From positions 1-10,861 of the forward strand of contig JADFVP010000126.1 of NCBI GenBank assembly GCA_015222595.1: DNA of 10,861 nt, written 5' to 3'. Below the pieces are notes generated by a model, which searched no databases, had not been told where the DNA came from, and saw only the letters and a list, made by a program, of their open reading frames with translations. Within the stretch, counting starts at the first letter, position 1. Each line of letters begins with the position of its first letter. The DNA comes from Pseudomonadota bacterium. GTDB lineage: Bacteria > Desulfobacterota > GWC2-55-46 > JADFVP01. Both the position numbers and the translations under genes were made by a program. This document shows, in pieces, positions 1-6,076 of the stretch.

Positions 1-1301
1 CTACCAACCACGCCGAGGTGGCGCGCGCAGAGGCTCTAGGACTCGACGTAATAATCACCGACCACCATGAACTTCCAGACGGCCCGCCTCCTGAAGCGTT
101 CGCAACAATCAATCCGAAGCAACAGGGGTGCGAGTTTCCCTTCAAGGGCCTCTCAGGCGTCGGGGTCGCCTTCAACCTTGTCATAGCTCTTCGCGCTCGC
201 CTTAGAGACCTCGGTTACTTTGCTGATGGGGGTGTGCGTAAAGAGCCGAACCTCTCTCAGTACCTCGACCTTGTGGCAGTGGGCACGGTAGCCGATATGG
301 TGCCTTTGGTGGACGAGAACCGCATACTTGTCCATTTAGGTCTTAAAGTATTGGCTGGAGCCAAAAGGCCGGGACTAAAAGCCTTGATGGAGAGCGCGGG
401 GGTGGAGCCCGGCGCCGTGGACTCGGGTGCGATCGGTTTTAAGATAGGCCCAAGGATCAATGCGGCGGGGCGCGTTGCGAGCGCGACCATAGCGTACAAG
501 CTGCTCGTGACCGACGACGCGCGCGAAGCAAAAGTATTAGCTGAAAGGCTGGAGACCGAAAACCTGGCCCGGCGAGAGCTAGAGGCGCGCATACTGGCCG
601 AGGCGATAGAAGAGGTAGAGCGGACAAAGATGAATGAAAACCGCGCTATGGTGCTCAGCAGCGAGAGTTGGCATCCGGGCGTTATAGGCATCGTGGCCTC
701 TCGTCTGGTCGAGCGGTACTCGCGTCCGGTGGCGATGATAGCCGTGGATGGCGATATAGGCAAGGGCTCGGTCAGGAGTGTTAAATCCGTTGACGTTGTC
801 GGTGCGCTCGGCGTCTGCGCAGACCTCCTTACGCGCTTTGGCGGCCACAGGGCAGCCGCAGGACTGACGTTAGAGAAGGGCCGAATAGAGGAGTTCAGGG
901 CCGCCTTTACAGAGCACTTCAACTCAACCCTTACCGACGACGATCTCGTCGGAGAGCTGAACCTCGACGCCGGGGTCGAGCTCTCGGCAATAGATGTCGC
1001 CTTTGCAACAGAGCTTGGGCGGCTCGCCCCTTTCGGCATGGGCAACAAAGAGCCGCTCTTGTACGTAGAGGGAACGACTATAGAGAGAACGGAGATACTA
1101 AAAGACAAGCACCTGCGGGTGCAGCTCTCCCAGAACGGCTATGAGCGCAAGGCGATAGCGTTCAACATGGCCGCTCTCCATCCGCTAGAAGGTGAGGACT
1201 ACGGGGTGGCCTTTACGACCGGCCTGAACGAGTGGCGCGGGCGCGTGAGCGCGGATATAAAGATAAAGGGGGTGCGCGGCGGGCCGAACAGGGGCCAATA
1301 A
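1..1301 (+). CDS. recJ: Single-stranded-DNA-specific exonuclease RecJ, 3' portion (5' end outside window)
   Basis: RecJ degrades single-stranded DNA 5' to 3' in recombinational and mismatch repair in the cytoplasm. The reading frame is already open at base 3 (Thr-Asn-His-Ala-Glu precede the GTG at 18), so the gene runs in from the left and the N-terminal DHH motifs are missing. What remains is about 432 codons. It includes the DHHE metal-binding motif (bases 60-71), the end of the DHH domain with LVAVGTVADMVPL, the linker GPRINAAGR, and the DHHA1 domain with HPGVIGIVASR and the substrate-binding FGGHRAAAG (from base 837). The C-terminal OB-like domain contains PFGMGNKEP. This order is diagnostic of bacterial RecJ. 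The stop is TAA at 1299-1301. ATA is frequent for Ile, as in the neighbouring genes. A 173-bp gap separates it from the next gene, so cotranscription is uncertain. Confidence 0.96.
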   Translation, partial: TNHAEVARAEALGLDVIITDHHELPDGPPPEAFATINPKQQGCEFPFKGLSGVGVAFNLVIALRARLRDLGYFADGGVRKEPNLSQYLDLVAVGTVADMVPLVDENRILVHLGLKVLAGAKRPGLKALMESAGVEPGAVDSGAIGFKIGPRINAAGRVASATIAYKLLVTDDAREAKVLAERLETENLARRELEARILAEAIEEVERTKMNENRAMVLSSESWHPGVIGIVASRLVERYSRPVAMIAVDGDIGKGSVRSVKSVDVVGALGVCADLLTRFGGHRAAAGLTLEKGRIEEFRAAFTEHFNSTLTDDDLVGELNLDAGVELSAIDVAFATELGRLAPFGMGNKEPLLYVEGTTIERTEILKDKHLRVQLSQNGYERKAIAFNMAALHPLEGEDYGVAFTTGLNEWRGRVSADIKIKGVRGGPNRGQ

Positions 1302-1321
1302 CCGTACGCAGGCTGTCTGCA

Positions 1322-1384
1322 GGGGGCCGGGCATAGCACTTTTTGTAACATTTTTTTGACGAAAAGGATTGTGCAGAGCCCCCC
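1322..1384 (+). other. Possible stem-loop in the recJ-methyltransferase gap
   Basis: GGGGGC (1322-1327) can pair with GCCCCC (1378-1383). Inside it GCAC (1336-1339) faces GTGC (1371-1374), and a small TTTT/AAAA hairpin with loop GACG sits at 1354-1365. The T-runs lie inside the structure, not after it, so it does not look like a standard intrinsic terminator. It may be chance pairing or a weak transcript-end structure after recJ. Confidence 0.25.
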
Positions 1385-1397
1385 GTTGAGATATACT
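1369..1397 (+). promoter_or_regulatory. Candidate sigma-70 promoter for the methyltransferase operon
   Basis: TTGTGC (1369-1374, three of six consensus bases) is separated by 17 bp from TATACT (1392-1397, five of six). This would give a 5' leader of about 70 nt before the TTG start at 1475. A second -10-like TAAAAT at 1450-1455 has no good -35 box. The prediction rests on sequence match only. Confidence 0.33.
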
Positions 1398-1474
1398 TGT
1401 ATCGCTATCGGCCTTCTATTGAGATTTTTTGCAGGCTAAGGCTTCGATCTAAAATACAAATGCGAGGTTGAGAG

Positions 1475-2158
1475 TTGGAACACCATGCCATACAGAAGGT
1501 TTACGGCGCTTACTCGGACATCTACGACGCGCTCTTCAAGCGCTTCTTCTATCCGAGAATTAAACACGCTATCAACTACATGGATATAAAGCCCGGCGAC
1601 AGGGTTTTAGATGTCGGCGTCGGCACCGGCCTTGCGCTCTCTGAGTACCCGAAGTTCTGTACCGTGGTCGGCATAGACCTCTCTACCGCAATGTTAAAGA
1701 AGGCGAAAGAGAAGATAGACGAGAACAGCTACAGCAACATAAAGGTTCTCAGCATGGACGCGATGAAGGTCGGCTTCGATGACGACTCTTTCGACAAGGT
1801 CTTCATCTCCCACGTGGTCTCCGTGGTGCCAGATCCGTACATGGTTATGGACGAGGTTAAGCGGGTCTGCAAGGCCAACGGCCAGATAGTTATTGTGAAC
1901 CACTTCAAGAGCCGCAACAGGATTGTAGAGGCCGGAGAGAAGTTCCTGAACCCGATCTGTGAACGAATCGGCTGGAGTAATGATCTGTGCCTGAACGAGT
2001 TCATAAAGAGGTCCGGGCTCAATGTCTACAAGAAGTACATGCTAAAGAAAATCGACTTCTGGCACATACTCTTTGCCACTAACAACAAGAGTTCCGCCGG
2101 GTCGGACGTGGCTTCTTATACCCGGCTCGATACCGTCTCGACAGAGCCCCCTTTCTAA
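1475..2158 (+). CDS. pmtA: PmtA-type phosphatidylethanolamine N-methyltransferase (class I SAM-dependent)
   Basis: This 227-residue class I SAM-dependent methyltransferase most resembles the Rhodobacter-type PmtA family, which methylates phosphatidylethanolamine towards phosphatidylcholine at the inner face of the membrane. Visible motifs are the N-terminal YGAYSDIYDALFKRFFYPR segment typical of that family, SAM motif I VLDVGVGTG (residues 44-52), the ribose-binding acidic residue D68 in VVGIDLS, and motif II around FDKVFISHVVSVVPDP (107-121). GQIVIVNHF (136-144) matches the PmtA 'ivlvNHF' signature. There is no signal peptide or clear membrane span. The start is TTG at 1475, preceded by GAGG about 9 nt upstream; the ATG at 1460 runs into a stop. 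It is first in a same-strand group with rimI, pyrK and pyrD. A different small-molecule or quinone methyltransferase is possible, but the NHF motif argues for PmtA. Confidence 0.78.
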   Translation: MEHHAIQKVYGAYSDIYDALFKRFFYPRIKHAINYMDIKPGDRVLDVGVGTGLALSEYPKFCTVVGIDLSTAMLKKAKEKIDENSYSNIKVLSMDAMKVGFDDDSFDKVFISHVVSVVPDPYMVMDEVKRVCKANGQIVIVNHFKSRNRIVEAGEKFLNPICERIGWSNDLCLNEFIKRSGLNVYKKYMLKKIDFWHILFATNNKSSAGSDVASYTRLDTVSTEPPF

Positions 2159-2211
2159 CTCGCGGTTGCGTATTCAACCAAACGCGGCCAAACTAATCGA
2201 CCTTATTTATC

Positions 2212-2694
2212 TTGCAAGCCGATAAAGACAAACTCTCCGGTCGTAAGCTTCACCCGATGACCGAACCCGATATCGACTCTGTTCTCGACATTGAGAAAGA
2301 GGCCTACGACAGGCCCTGGACAAGGGTGCACTTCGAGAAGGAACTCGACAACCCTATTGCGTTCATGTACTCGCTCACCGGCGAGCACAAAGGGCGTCAT
2401 GTCTTTGCCGGGTACGTCGTCTTCTGGGTAGTCTACGGCGAGGCCCATATACTGAACCTGACCATTGCAGAGACTTTCAGGCGGCAGGGCCTCGGGCTCT
2501 ACGTCATGCGCCTTGTGCTCGACATGATGAAGGCGTCCAGGGTGGACGATGTCTTTTTAGAGGTCAGAAAGTCTAACGTCGCCGCCAAGGAACTCTACCG
2601 GCAGCTGAACTTCAAAGAGTCGTACGAGCGCAAAAAGTACTACGGAGACGAAGACGCGATAGTGATGCGCCTTGTCTTTAACGAATATATCTGA
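2212..2694 (+). CDS. rimI: RimI-type N-alpha-acetyltransferase (GNAT family)
   Basis: This 160-residue GNAT acetyltransferase matches RimI, which transfers acetyl from acetyl-CoA to the N-terminal amino group of ribosomal protein S18 and related proteins. The early segment DIDSVLDIEKEAYDRPWTR (residues 20-38) matches the RimI IE...PW signature. The acetyl-CoA pyrophosphate loop is RRQGLG (90-95). LEVRKSN (116-122) carries the presumed catalytic Glu117, and Tyr129 lies 12 residues later, the same spacing as in E. coli RimI. RKKYY..DEDAIVM (140-152) is the usual C-terminal signature. The start is uncertain. TTG at 2212 is the first possible start after an in-frame stop at 2194, but it has no clear ribosome binding site; ATG at 2257 would cut the first beta strand. 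It lies 53 bp after pmtA and 41 bp before pyrK, consistent with one operon. Confidence 0.88.
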   Translation: MQADKDKLSGRKLHPMTEPDIDSVLDIEKEAYDRPWTRVHFEKELDNPIAFMYSLTGEHKGRHVFAGYVVFWVVYGEAHILNLTIAETFRRQGLGLYVMRLVLDMMKASRVDDVFLEVRKSNVAAKELYRQLNFKESYERKKYYGDEDAIVMRLVFNEYI

Positions 2695-2735
2695 TACATC
2701 CGGCCCCGGCCATTAAAGCAGAAAGAACTGAATAG

Positions 2736-3575
2736 GTGTCTGCAGTTATGGAATCGATCACCTCAAAGGTATTATATAATAGAGAGCTTGCCCCGGGCCT
2801 CTTTACTATCGGGCTTGAGTGGAAGGGCGTCTCGGTTCTGCCCGGACAGTTCGTCATGCTCCGCGTCTCCGACTCTTTAGACCCGCTCCTTCGCCGTCCC
2901 TTCGGCGTCTATAAGGTGCTCAGCTCCAAGTCTGTTAAGTCCACCGGCGCGTTCAAGGGCAGCGGCATAGAGGTGCTCTACTCCGTGGTCGGTCGCGGCA
3001 CTGCTCTTCTTGCCGCCCGCGTTGTCGGAGACTCCGTAGGAATTCTCGGCCCCATAGGCAACGGCTTTCCTCTTCCATCAAAAAAACAGAAACTTATAAT
3101 GGTCGCCGGCAGCGTCGGCACGGCCCCGTTCTACCTTCTGGCTAAGAAGCTGGGCAGAGACTCTACGCTCATAGTCGGCGCGCGCGGCGTTGAGGCTCGG
3201 GCGTTGGCCCGCGACTTTAAGGCTTTAAAGTGCAGAATCGAAATAGCCACCGAAGACGGCAGCGTCGGCACCAAGGGGCTCGTGACCGACTTACTAAAAA
3301 AAGAGCTTTTAAAAGAAAAGAGCGAAAGCTCCGTCGTCTATGCCTGCGGCCCGACAGGGATGCTCCGCGCTGTTACTGCGGTTGCAGAGGCCGCCGGGGT
3401 CGAAGCGTACGTATCGCTAGAGCGAAGCATGGCGTGCGGCATCGGGGTCTGCCTCGGCTGCGCGGTCAAGGGCGTGCCGCACGAACCGAGGCCGGGTCGC
3501 CCACCAGAGTACGCAATGGTCTGCTCTGACGGGCCGGTCTTTAAAGGCAGCGACATAGAGTGGGAGAACCTTTAG
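2736..3575 (+). CDS. pyrK: Dihydroorotate dehydrogenase electron-transfer subunit PyrK
   Basis: PyrK carries electrons from the PyrD flavin to NAD+ through FAD and a [2Fe-2S] cluster in class 1B dihydroorotate dehydrogenase, the fourth step of pyrimidine synthesis. The 279 residues show an N-terminal FAD domain with LLRRPFGVY (51-59), an NAD domain with AGSVGTAPF (124-132) and CGPTGML (204-210), and a C-terminal cluster domain with Cys234, Cys239, Cys242 and Cys263 in the C-x4-C-x2-C-x20-C pattern. The usual family glycine pair in AGGIGxAP is AGSVGTAP here, a small departure. The start is GTG at 2736; the ATG at 2748 would remove only four residues. The stop TAG is followed at once by TTT TGA, a second in-frame stop. 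The partner pyrD lies 159 bp downstream. Related ferredoxin reductase-like subunits are alternatives, but the adjacent pyrD decides it. Confidence 0.95.
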   Translation: MSAVMESITSKVLYNRELAPGLFTIGLEWKGVSVLPGQFVMLRVSDSLDPLLRRPFGVYKVLSSKSVKSTGAFKGSGIEVLYSVVGRGTALLAARVVGDSVGILGPIGNGFPLPSKKQKLIMVAGSVGTAPFYLLAKKLGRDSTLIVGARGVEARALARDFKALKCRIEIATEDGSVGTKGLVTDLLKKELLKEKSESSVVYACGPTGMLRAVTAVAEAAGVEAYVSLERSMACGIGVCLGCAVKGVPHEPRPGRPPEYAMVCSDGPVFKGSDIEWENL

Positions 3576-3693
3576 TTTTGAGCGAGAGCATCAGGGGCTC
3601 ATGGCAGCTCTTCTTTTTGAGCGAGAGCATCACGGGCTTGCGGTGAAGTTTTTATTTTGAGCGCGAACTTCAGGGGCTTGCAGTAGAATTTTT
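3576..3693 (+). repeat. Three-copy 39/40-bp tandem repeat between pyrK and pyrD
   Basis: Three consecutive units start at TTTTGA (3576, 3615 and 3655), with spacings of 39 and 40 bp. Units share TTTTGAGCG-GA-C-TCA-GGGCT, then diverge in the G/A-rich second half before a T-run. Units 1 and 2 are the closest pair (GAGCGAGAGCATCA in both). Unit 3 has drifted (GCGCGAACTTCAGGGGCTTG). The array begins immediately after the pyrK stop codon and ends about 40 bp before the pyrD start. Each unit contains TGA, so it is not an extension of PyrK. Function is unknown; it could be a local duplication or an mRNA spacer structure within the operon. Confidence 0.85.
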
Positions 3694-3734
3694 TAAAGTG
3701 ACATTTTTATCGGCATATCGATGAGGTTTTTATT

Positions 3735-4709
3735 ATGAGTGCGGACAGACCAAAGAGTAAAAAGGGCGTAAAAAGAAGCCCCAAAAAAAAGAGCACGAAA
3801 GCACCGTCTATGCGGGTAAACCTCGGCGGGCTAAAGCTCGCCAATCCGGTAATGACCGCTTCGGGCACCTTCGGCTACGGCCTTGAGTTCGCCCCTTACT
3901 TAGACCTTGCCCGCCTCGGCGGCGTGGTCGTCAAGGGCCTGTCTCCGAAACCGCGCCCCGGAAACCCCGGCCCGCGCATAGTCGAAACCCCGTGCGGTAT
4001 GCTGAACGCCATCGGCCTTCAAAACGTCGGGGTAGATGCCTTTATAGAAGAAAAACTGCCGAAGCTCCGCAAGGTTCGTACGCGCGTTATCGCCAACATC
4101 TTCGGCGAGTCCATAGCCGACTACGTAACGGTTACGCGCAAGCTGAACGAAGCTGCCGGTGTGCATGCGATAGAAATAAATATCTCGTGCCCGAACGTAA
4201 AAAAGGGCGGCATGAGCTTTGGCGTCAATCCGAAAGAAGCCGCCAAGGTGGTACGCGCCGTGCGCAAAGCCACAACGCTGCCTGTAATAACGAAGCTGTC
4301 TCCTGTTGTGGCCGACATAGCTGGGATGGCCCGCGCGGTAGAGGACGCAGGCAGCGACGCCATCTCGCTCATAAACACGATACCCGGCATGGTGATAGAT
4401 ATAGAGAAACGCACACCCGTGATAGCAAGAGGCATAGGCGGCCTCTCCGGCCCTGCGATTCGCCCGATTGCGGTGCGCATGGTGAACGAGGTCTATAATG
4501 CCGTTAGCGTGCCCGTGGTCGGCATAGGCGGCATAATGGAGGCTGGAGACGCCATACAGTTCATGATAGCCGGGGCGAGCGCCGTACAGGTCGGAACCGC
4601 GAGCTTCGTGGACCCGGCTGCTGCCGAGAAGATAGTAGACGGAATCGCCGAGTATCTGGCCCGCCACAATATAACCGCCAAAAAACTTACGGGGTCGTTG
4701 GTCAGGTAG
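3735..4709 (+). CDS. pyrD: Dihydroorotate dehydrogenase class 1B, catalytic subunit PyrD
   Basis: This FMN-containing TIM-barrel enzyme oxidises dihydroorotate to orotate and works with PyrK in the cytoplasm using NAD+. In its 324 residues, NPVMTASGTFG (37-47), VVKGLS with Lys67, GMLNAIGLQN (88-97) and NISCPNV (149-155) with the class 1 catalytic Cys152 are visible. So are TKLSPVV (186-192), the FMN phosphate-binding VGIGGI (262-267) and AVQVGTAS (283-290). A cysteine as base marks class 1, and PyrK next door marks 1B. The start at 3735 has a GAGG site 9 nt upstream. It adds a tail of 25 residues, of which 10 of the first 24 are Lys or Arg, before Met26 where most relatives begin. No ribosome binding site is visible before Met26 (3810), so I keep the longer form. 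The stop is TAG at 4707-4709. Confidence 0.96.
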   Translation: MSADRPKSKKGVKRSPKKKSTKAPSMRVNLGGLKLANPVMTASGTFGYGLEFAPYLDLARLGGVVVKGLSPKPRPGNPGPRIVETPCGMLNAIGLQNVGVDAFIEEKLPKLRKVRTRVIANIFGESIADYVTVTRKLNEAAGVHAIEINISCPNVKKGGMSFGVNPKEAAKVVRAVRKATTLPVITKLSPVVADIAGMARAVEDAGSDAISLINTIPGMVIDIEKRTPVIARGIGGLSGPAIRPIAVRMVNEVYNAVSVPVVGIGGIMEAGDAIQFMIAGASAVQVGTASFVDPAAAEKIVDGIAEYLARHNITAKKLTGSLVR

Positions 4710-4823
4710 GGGCGGCTTCCACTCTTCATTCAAAAATAGTCCCACTTCAAGATCAAGAGTACTTCCTGTAGTCCGCAATTTTCAACCCGACCTCCATACA
4801 CAATATTTCTACCGGAAATAAAC

Positions 4824-4857
4824 AAAAAGCCCACCAACCATAAGGCCAGTGGGCTTT
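4824..4857 (-). terminator. Intrinsic terminator after the PEP-CTERM gene
   Basis: AAAGCCCAC (4826-4834) and GTGGGCTTT (4849-4857) form a perfect 9-bp stem with a 14-nt loop. Read on the minus strand it ends in GGGCTTTTTGTTT, a T-rich tail suited to termination of the gene ending at 4880. The plus-strand side has only TTT after the stem, so service to pyrD from the other side would be weak. The 116 bp between pyrD and this hairpin hold nothing else I recognise. Confidence 0.85.
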
Positions 4858-4879
4858 GGAACTTGCTACTATTTAGATG

Positions 4880-5506
4880 CTATCTCTTGAACCGTCTTCT
4901 CACAAACCCAAGCCCTACAAGACCGCTTCCGAGAAGGAGCAAGGTAGAGGGTTCCGGAACTGAAGTGGCGGCCGCCTGGAAACTGGCACCAAAGTATCCG
5001 GTTGCTCCACTGCCGGCTAAAGTGTTCCACTGCCATCCAGTGTCATAACGGCGGGAATCGTAAGATATCTCTGCAATCGTGGAGAAAGATGCAGGATCTT
5101 CAACCCATACATCGTCGCCGGGGCCCTGGTAGTGCGCTCCTACATAGTACAGGCTGCCAGCAAGCAGGTCTACGCCGGTAATAGCCGCGAAGCGAAAATT
5201 ACCGTCAAGGGTGCCGGAGGTTCCGCTGCCTACAGTCGTCATGGCGAGCTGAGTACCTGTACTGTCCCAGAGAGCTACGTCGTGTGAGTTGATCAAGCCG
5301 TCCTGTAAGTAGTCATACAGACCGAGCCCTGTTACTGTGATGTCCGACAGCACGTTAAAGGAAAATCCCAAAGTCCAGTCGGCATTATCAGCAAAGCTTC
5401 CTGTGCTATCGTCTATATCCAATGCAATGGAGGATGCGTTAGCCCTGTCCACAGCAGTTACAAGAAATATAGCCATAATACATAGTGAGACTAACAACTT
5501 TTTCAT
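4880..5506 (-). CDS. PEP-CTERM sorting-domain surface/secreted protein
   Basis: This 208-residue exported protein has a signal peptide (MKK, hydrophobic core, ANA site; likely cleavage after residue 24). It has a roughly 150-residue beta-rich middle with SHDVALWDSTGTQLA and FRFAAITGVDLLAGSLYYVGAHY, and a PEP-CTERM tail. The tail consists of VPEPS (183-187), a hydrophobic span (188-202) and the basic end RRRFKR. PEP-CTERM tails are known to be processed by exosortases linked to exopolysaccharide production. The middle resembles the DUF4082-like or 'LW..G..LA' domains found in other PEP-CTERM proteins; its function is unknown. The start has a strong GGAGGAGG-type site. It stands alone between its own terminator and a sigma-54 promoter, and no exosortase or exopolysaccharide gene lies in this window. 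Confidence 0.93.
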   Translation of the reverse strand: MKKLLVSLCIMAIFLVTAVDRANASSIALDIDDSTGSFADNADWTLGFSFNVLSDITVTGLGLYDYLQDGLINSHDVALWDSTGTQLAMTTVGSGTSGTLDGNFRFAAITGVDLLAGSLYYVGAHYQGPGDDVWVEDPASFSTIAEISYDSRRYDTGWQWNTLAGSGATGYFGASFQAAATSVPEPSTLLLLGSGLVGLGFVRRRFKR

Positions 5507-5574
5507 ACCTTACCTCCTCCGGTTTCTATTTTTAATTTCTCATGACTAAGTGATCTTTGTATAATAAATAAGAA

Positions 5575-5590
5575 TGCAACATATATGCCA
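5575..5590 (-). promoter_or_regulatory. Sigma-54 (-24/-12) promoter of the PEP-CTERM gene
   Basis: On the minus strand the sequence is TGGCATATATGTTGCA. It fits the RpoN consensus TGGCAYRNNNNTTGCW at every specified base, with the obligatory GG and GC exactly 10 nt apart. The transcript would start near 5564, giving a leader of about 58 nt before the ATG at 5506. PEP-CTERM genes are known in some bacteria to depend on RpoN and the PrsK/PrsR pair, which supports the call. The same bases overlap a 7-1-7 palindrome (5581-5595). Confidence 0.82.
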
Positions 5591-5595
5591 TATAT
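5581..5595. repeat. 15-bp palindrome ATATATG-C-CATATAT overlapping the -24 element
   Basis: Two 7-base arms are perfect reverse complements around a single C. It covers the -24 half of the sigma-54 promoter, so it could be an operator for a repressor or a by-product of AT-rich promoter sequence. No regulator is identified. Confidence 0.5.
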
Positions 5596-5674
5596 TTACC
5601 CAATCCTAACTACCTGATTTACTTGGTTAAGTGTAGCGCAATTAGAAGTAAGCTGTCCTGGTTAGGTAGCAAAA

Positions 5675-5771
5675 GTGTAAAAAAGCTCAACATATAGTGA
5701 GCTATAGCACCCAAAAAGTCTAGAGAGTTCAGCTTGTTAGGATAGGGTGCTGGTGTAAAGATTTTTTACAC
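5675..5771. promoter_or_regulatory. Candidate upstream activator sites (GTGTAAA motif and inverted repeats)
   Basis: GTGTAAAAAA occurs at 5675-5684 and in the opposite direction at 5762-5771. GTGTAAA (5753-5759) and TTTACAC (5765-5771) form a 7-5-7 inverted repeat. AGCTCA/TGAGCT (5684-5689/5698-5703) is a 6-8-6 inverted repeat. AGCACCC (5706-5712) matches GGGTGCT (5745-5751). Relative to the predicted PEP-CTERM start near 5564 these lie at about -111 to -207, the usual range for sigma-54 activator binding. The role is inferred from position only. Confidence 0.45.
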
Positions 5772-5942
5772 TGATTTAGGGGTTTATCACTTTTGGGGGT
5801 TAATTGTATTTTATAGGATGTGCTTAGATACTCTTTTTTGAGCAAAATTAAAAATAATTCAGAAAATGCTCCTGTAGAGTGTGGTTAGGTAAAGAAGGTG
5901 TAATACTTCTTTGGTAATAGATAAAAAAAGTCTACCCATAAA

Positions 5943-6004
5943 GTGCGGACTTGTAGGTGAAGTCCGCATGCCGCCGCCCTCTTCTAGCAGTATTCACCAC
6001 CTAC
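5943..6004 (+). other. Hairpin with loop complementary to a downstream segment (possible pseudoknot)
   Basis: GCGGACTT (5945-5952) and AAGTCCGC (5960-5967) form a perfect 8-bp stem, extendable by a T-A and a G-T pair. The whole 7-nt loop GTAGGTG (5953-5959) is complementary to CACCTAC at 5998-6004. No T-tract follows, so it is not a standard terminator. It lies upstream of the predicted rubrerythrin -35 box. It may be structured RNA from another transcript or a DNA-level inverted repeat. Confidence 0.4.
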
Positions 6005-6015
6005 ACACAGAGCCT

Positions 6016-6044
6016 TTGACACCTCCGCCTATTTGAGATAGATT
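6016..6044 (+). promoter_or_regulatory. Sigma-70 promoter of rubrerythrin
   Basis: TTGACA (6016-6021, perfect) is followed by a 17-bp spacer and TAGATT (6039-6044, four of six). The start point would be near 6051, leaving a 5' leader of about 44 nt before the ATG at 6095. A TAAAA-N5-TTTTA inverted repeat at 6062-6076 lies just downstream and could be an operator. Confidence 0.65.
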
Positions 6045-6061
6045 TAGGGTACAGCAACCAC

Positions 6062-6076
6062 TAAAAATTGATTTTA
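6062..6076. promoter_or_regulatory. Possible operator TAAAA-N5-TTTTA before rubrerythrin
   Basis: Five-base arms are perfectly complementary around ATTGA, located between the predicted start point and the ribosome binding site. AT-rich palindromes of this kind occur as PerR/Fur-type sites ahead of rubrerythrin genes in other bacteria, but this one does not closely match either consensus. Evidence is limited to symmetry and position. Confidence 0.25.

Noticed and set aside
257..1108. 283-codon minus-strand open frame
   Set aside because: It lies entirely antisense to recJ, its product is Ser/Thr/Arg-rich without domain features, and recJ has unmistakable motifs in the plus frame.
1322..1384. 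Intrinsic terminator of recJ
   Set aside because: The T-tracts fall inside the only plausible stem, not after it, so it is listed only as a weak stem-loop.
2164..2179. GGTTG/CAACC hairpin between pmtA and rimI as a terminator
   Set aside because: The stem is only 5 bp with no T-tract, and the genes lie in a tight same-strand series.
3576..3693. Repeat array as a CRISPR
   Set aside because: Units are contiguous with no unique spacers between conserved repeats, copies differ, there are only three, and no cas genes are nearby.
3900..4778. 292-codon minus-strand open frame
   Set aside because: It is antisense to pyrD and rich in His/Tyr/Arg/Gly as expected for a codon-biased shadow; no start signal or homology is visible.
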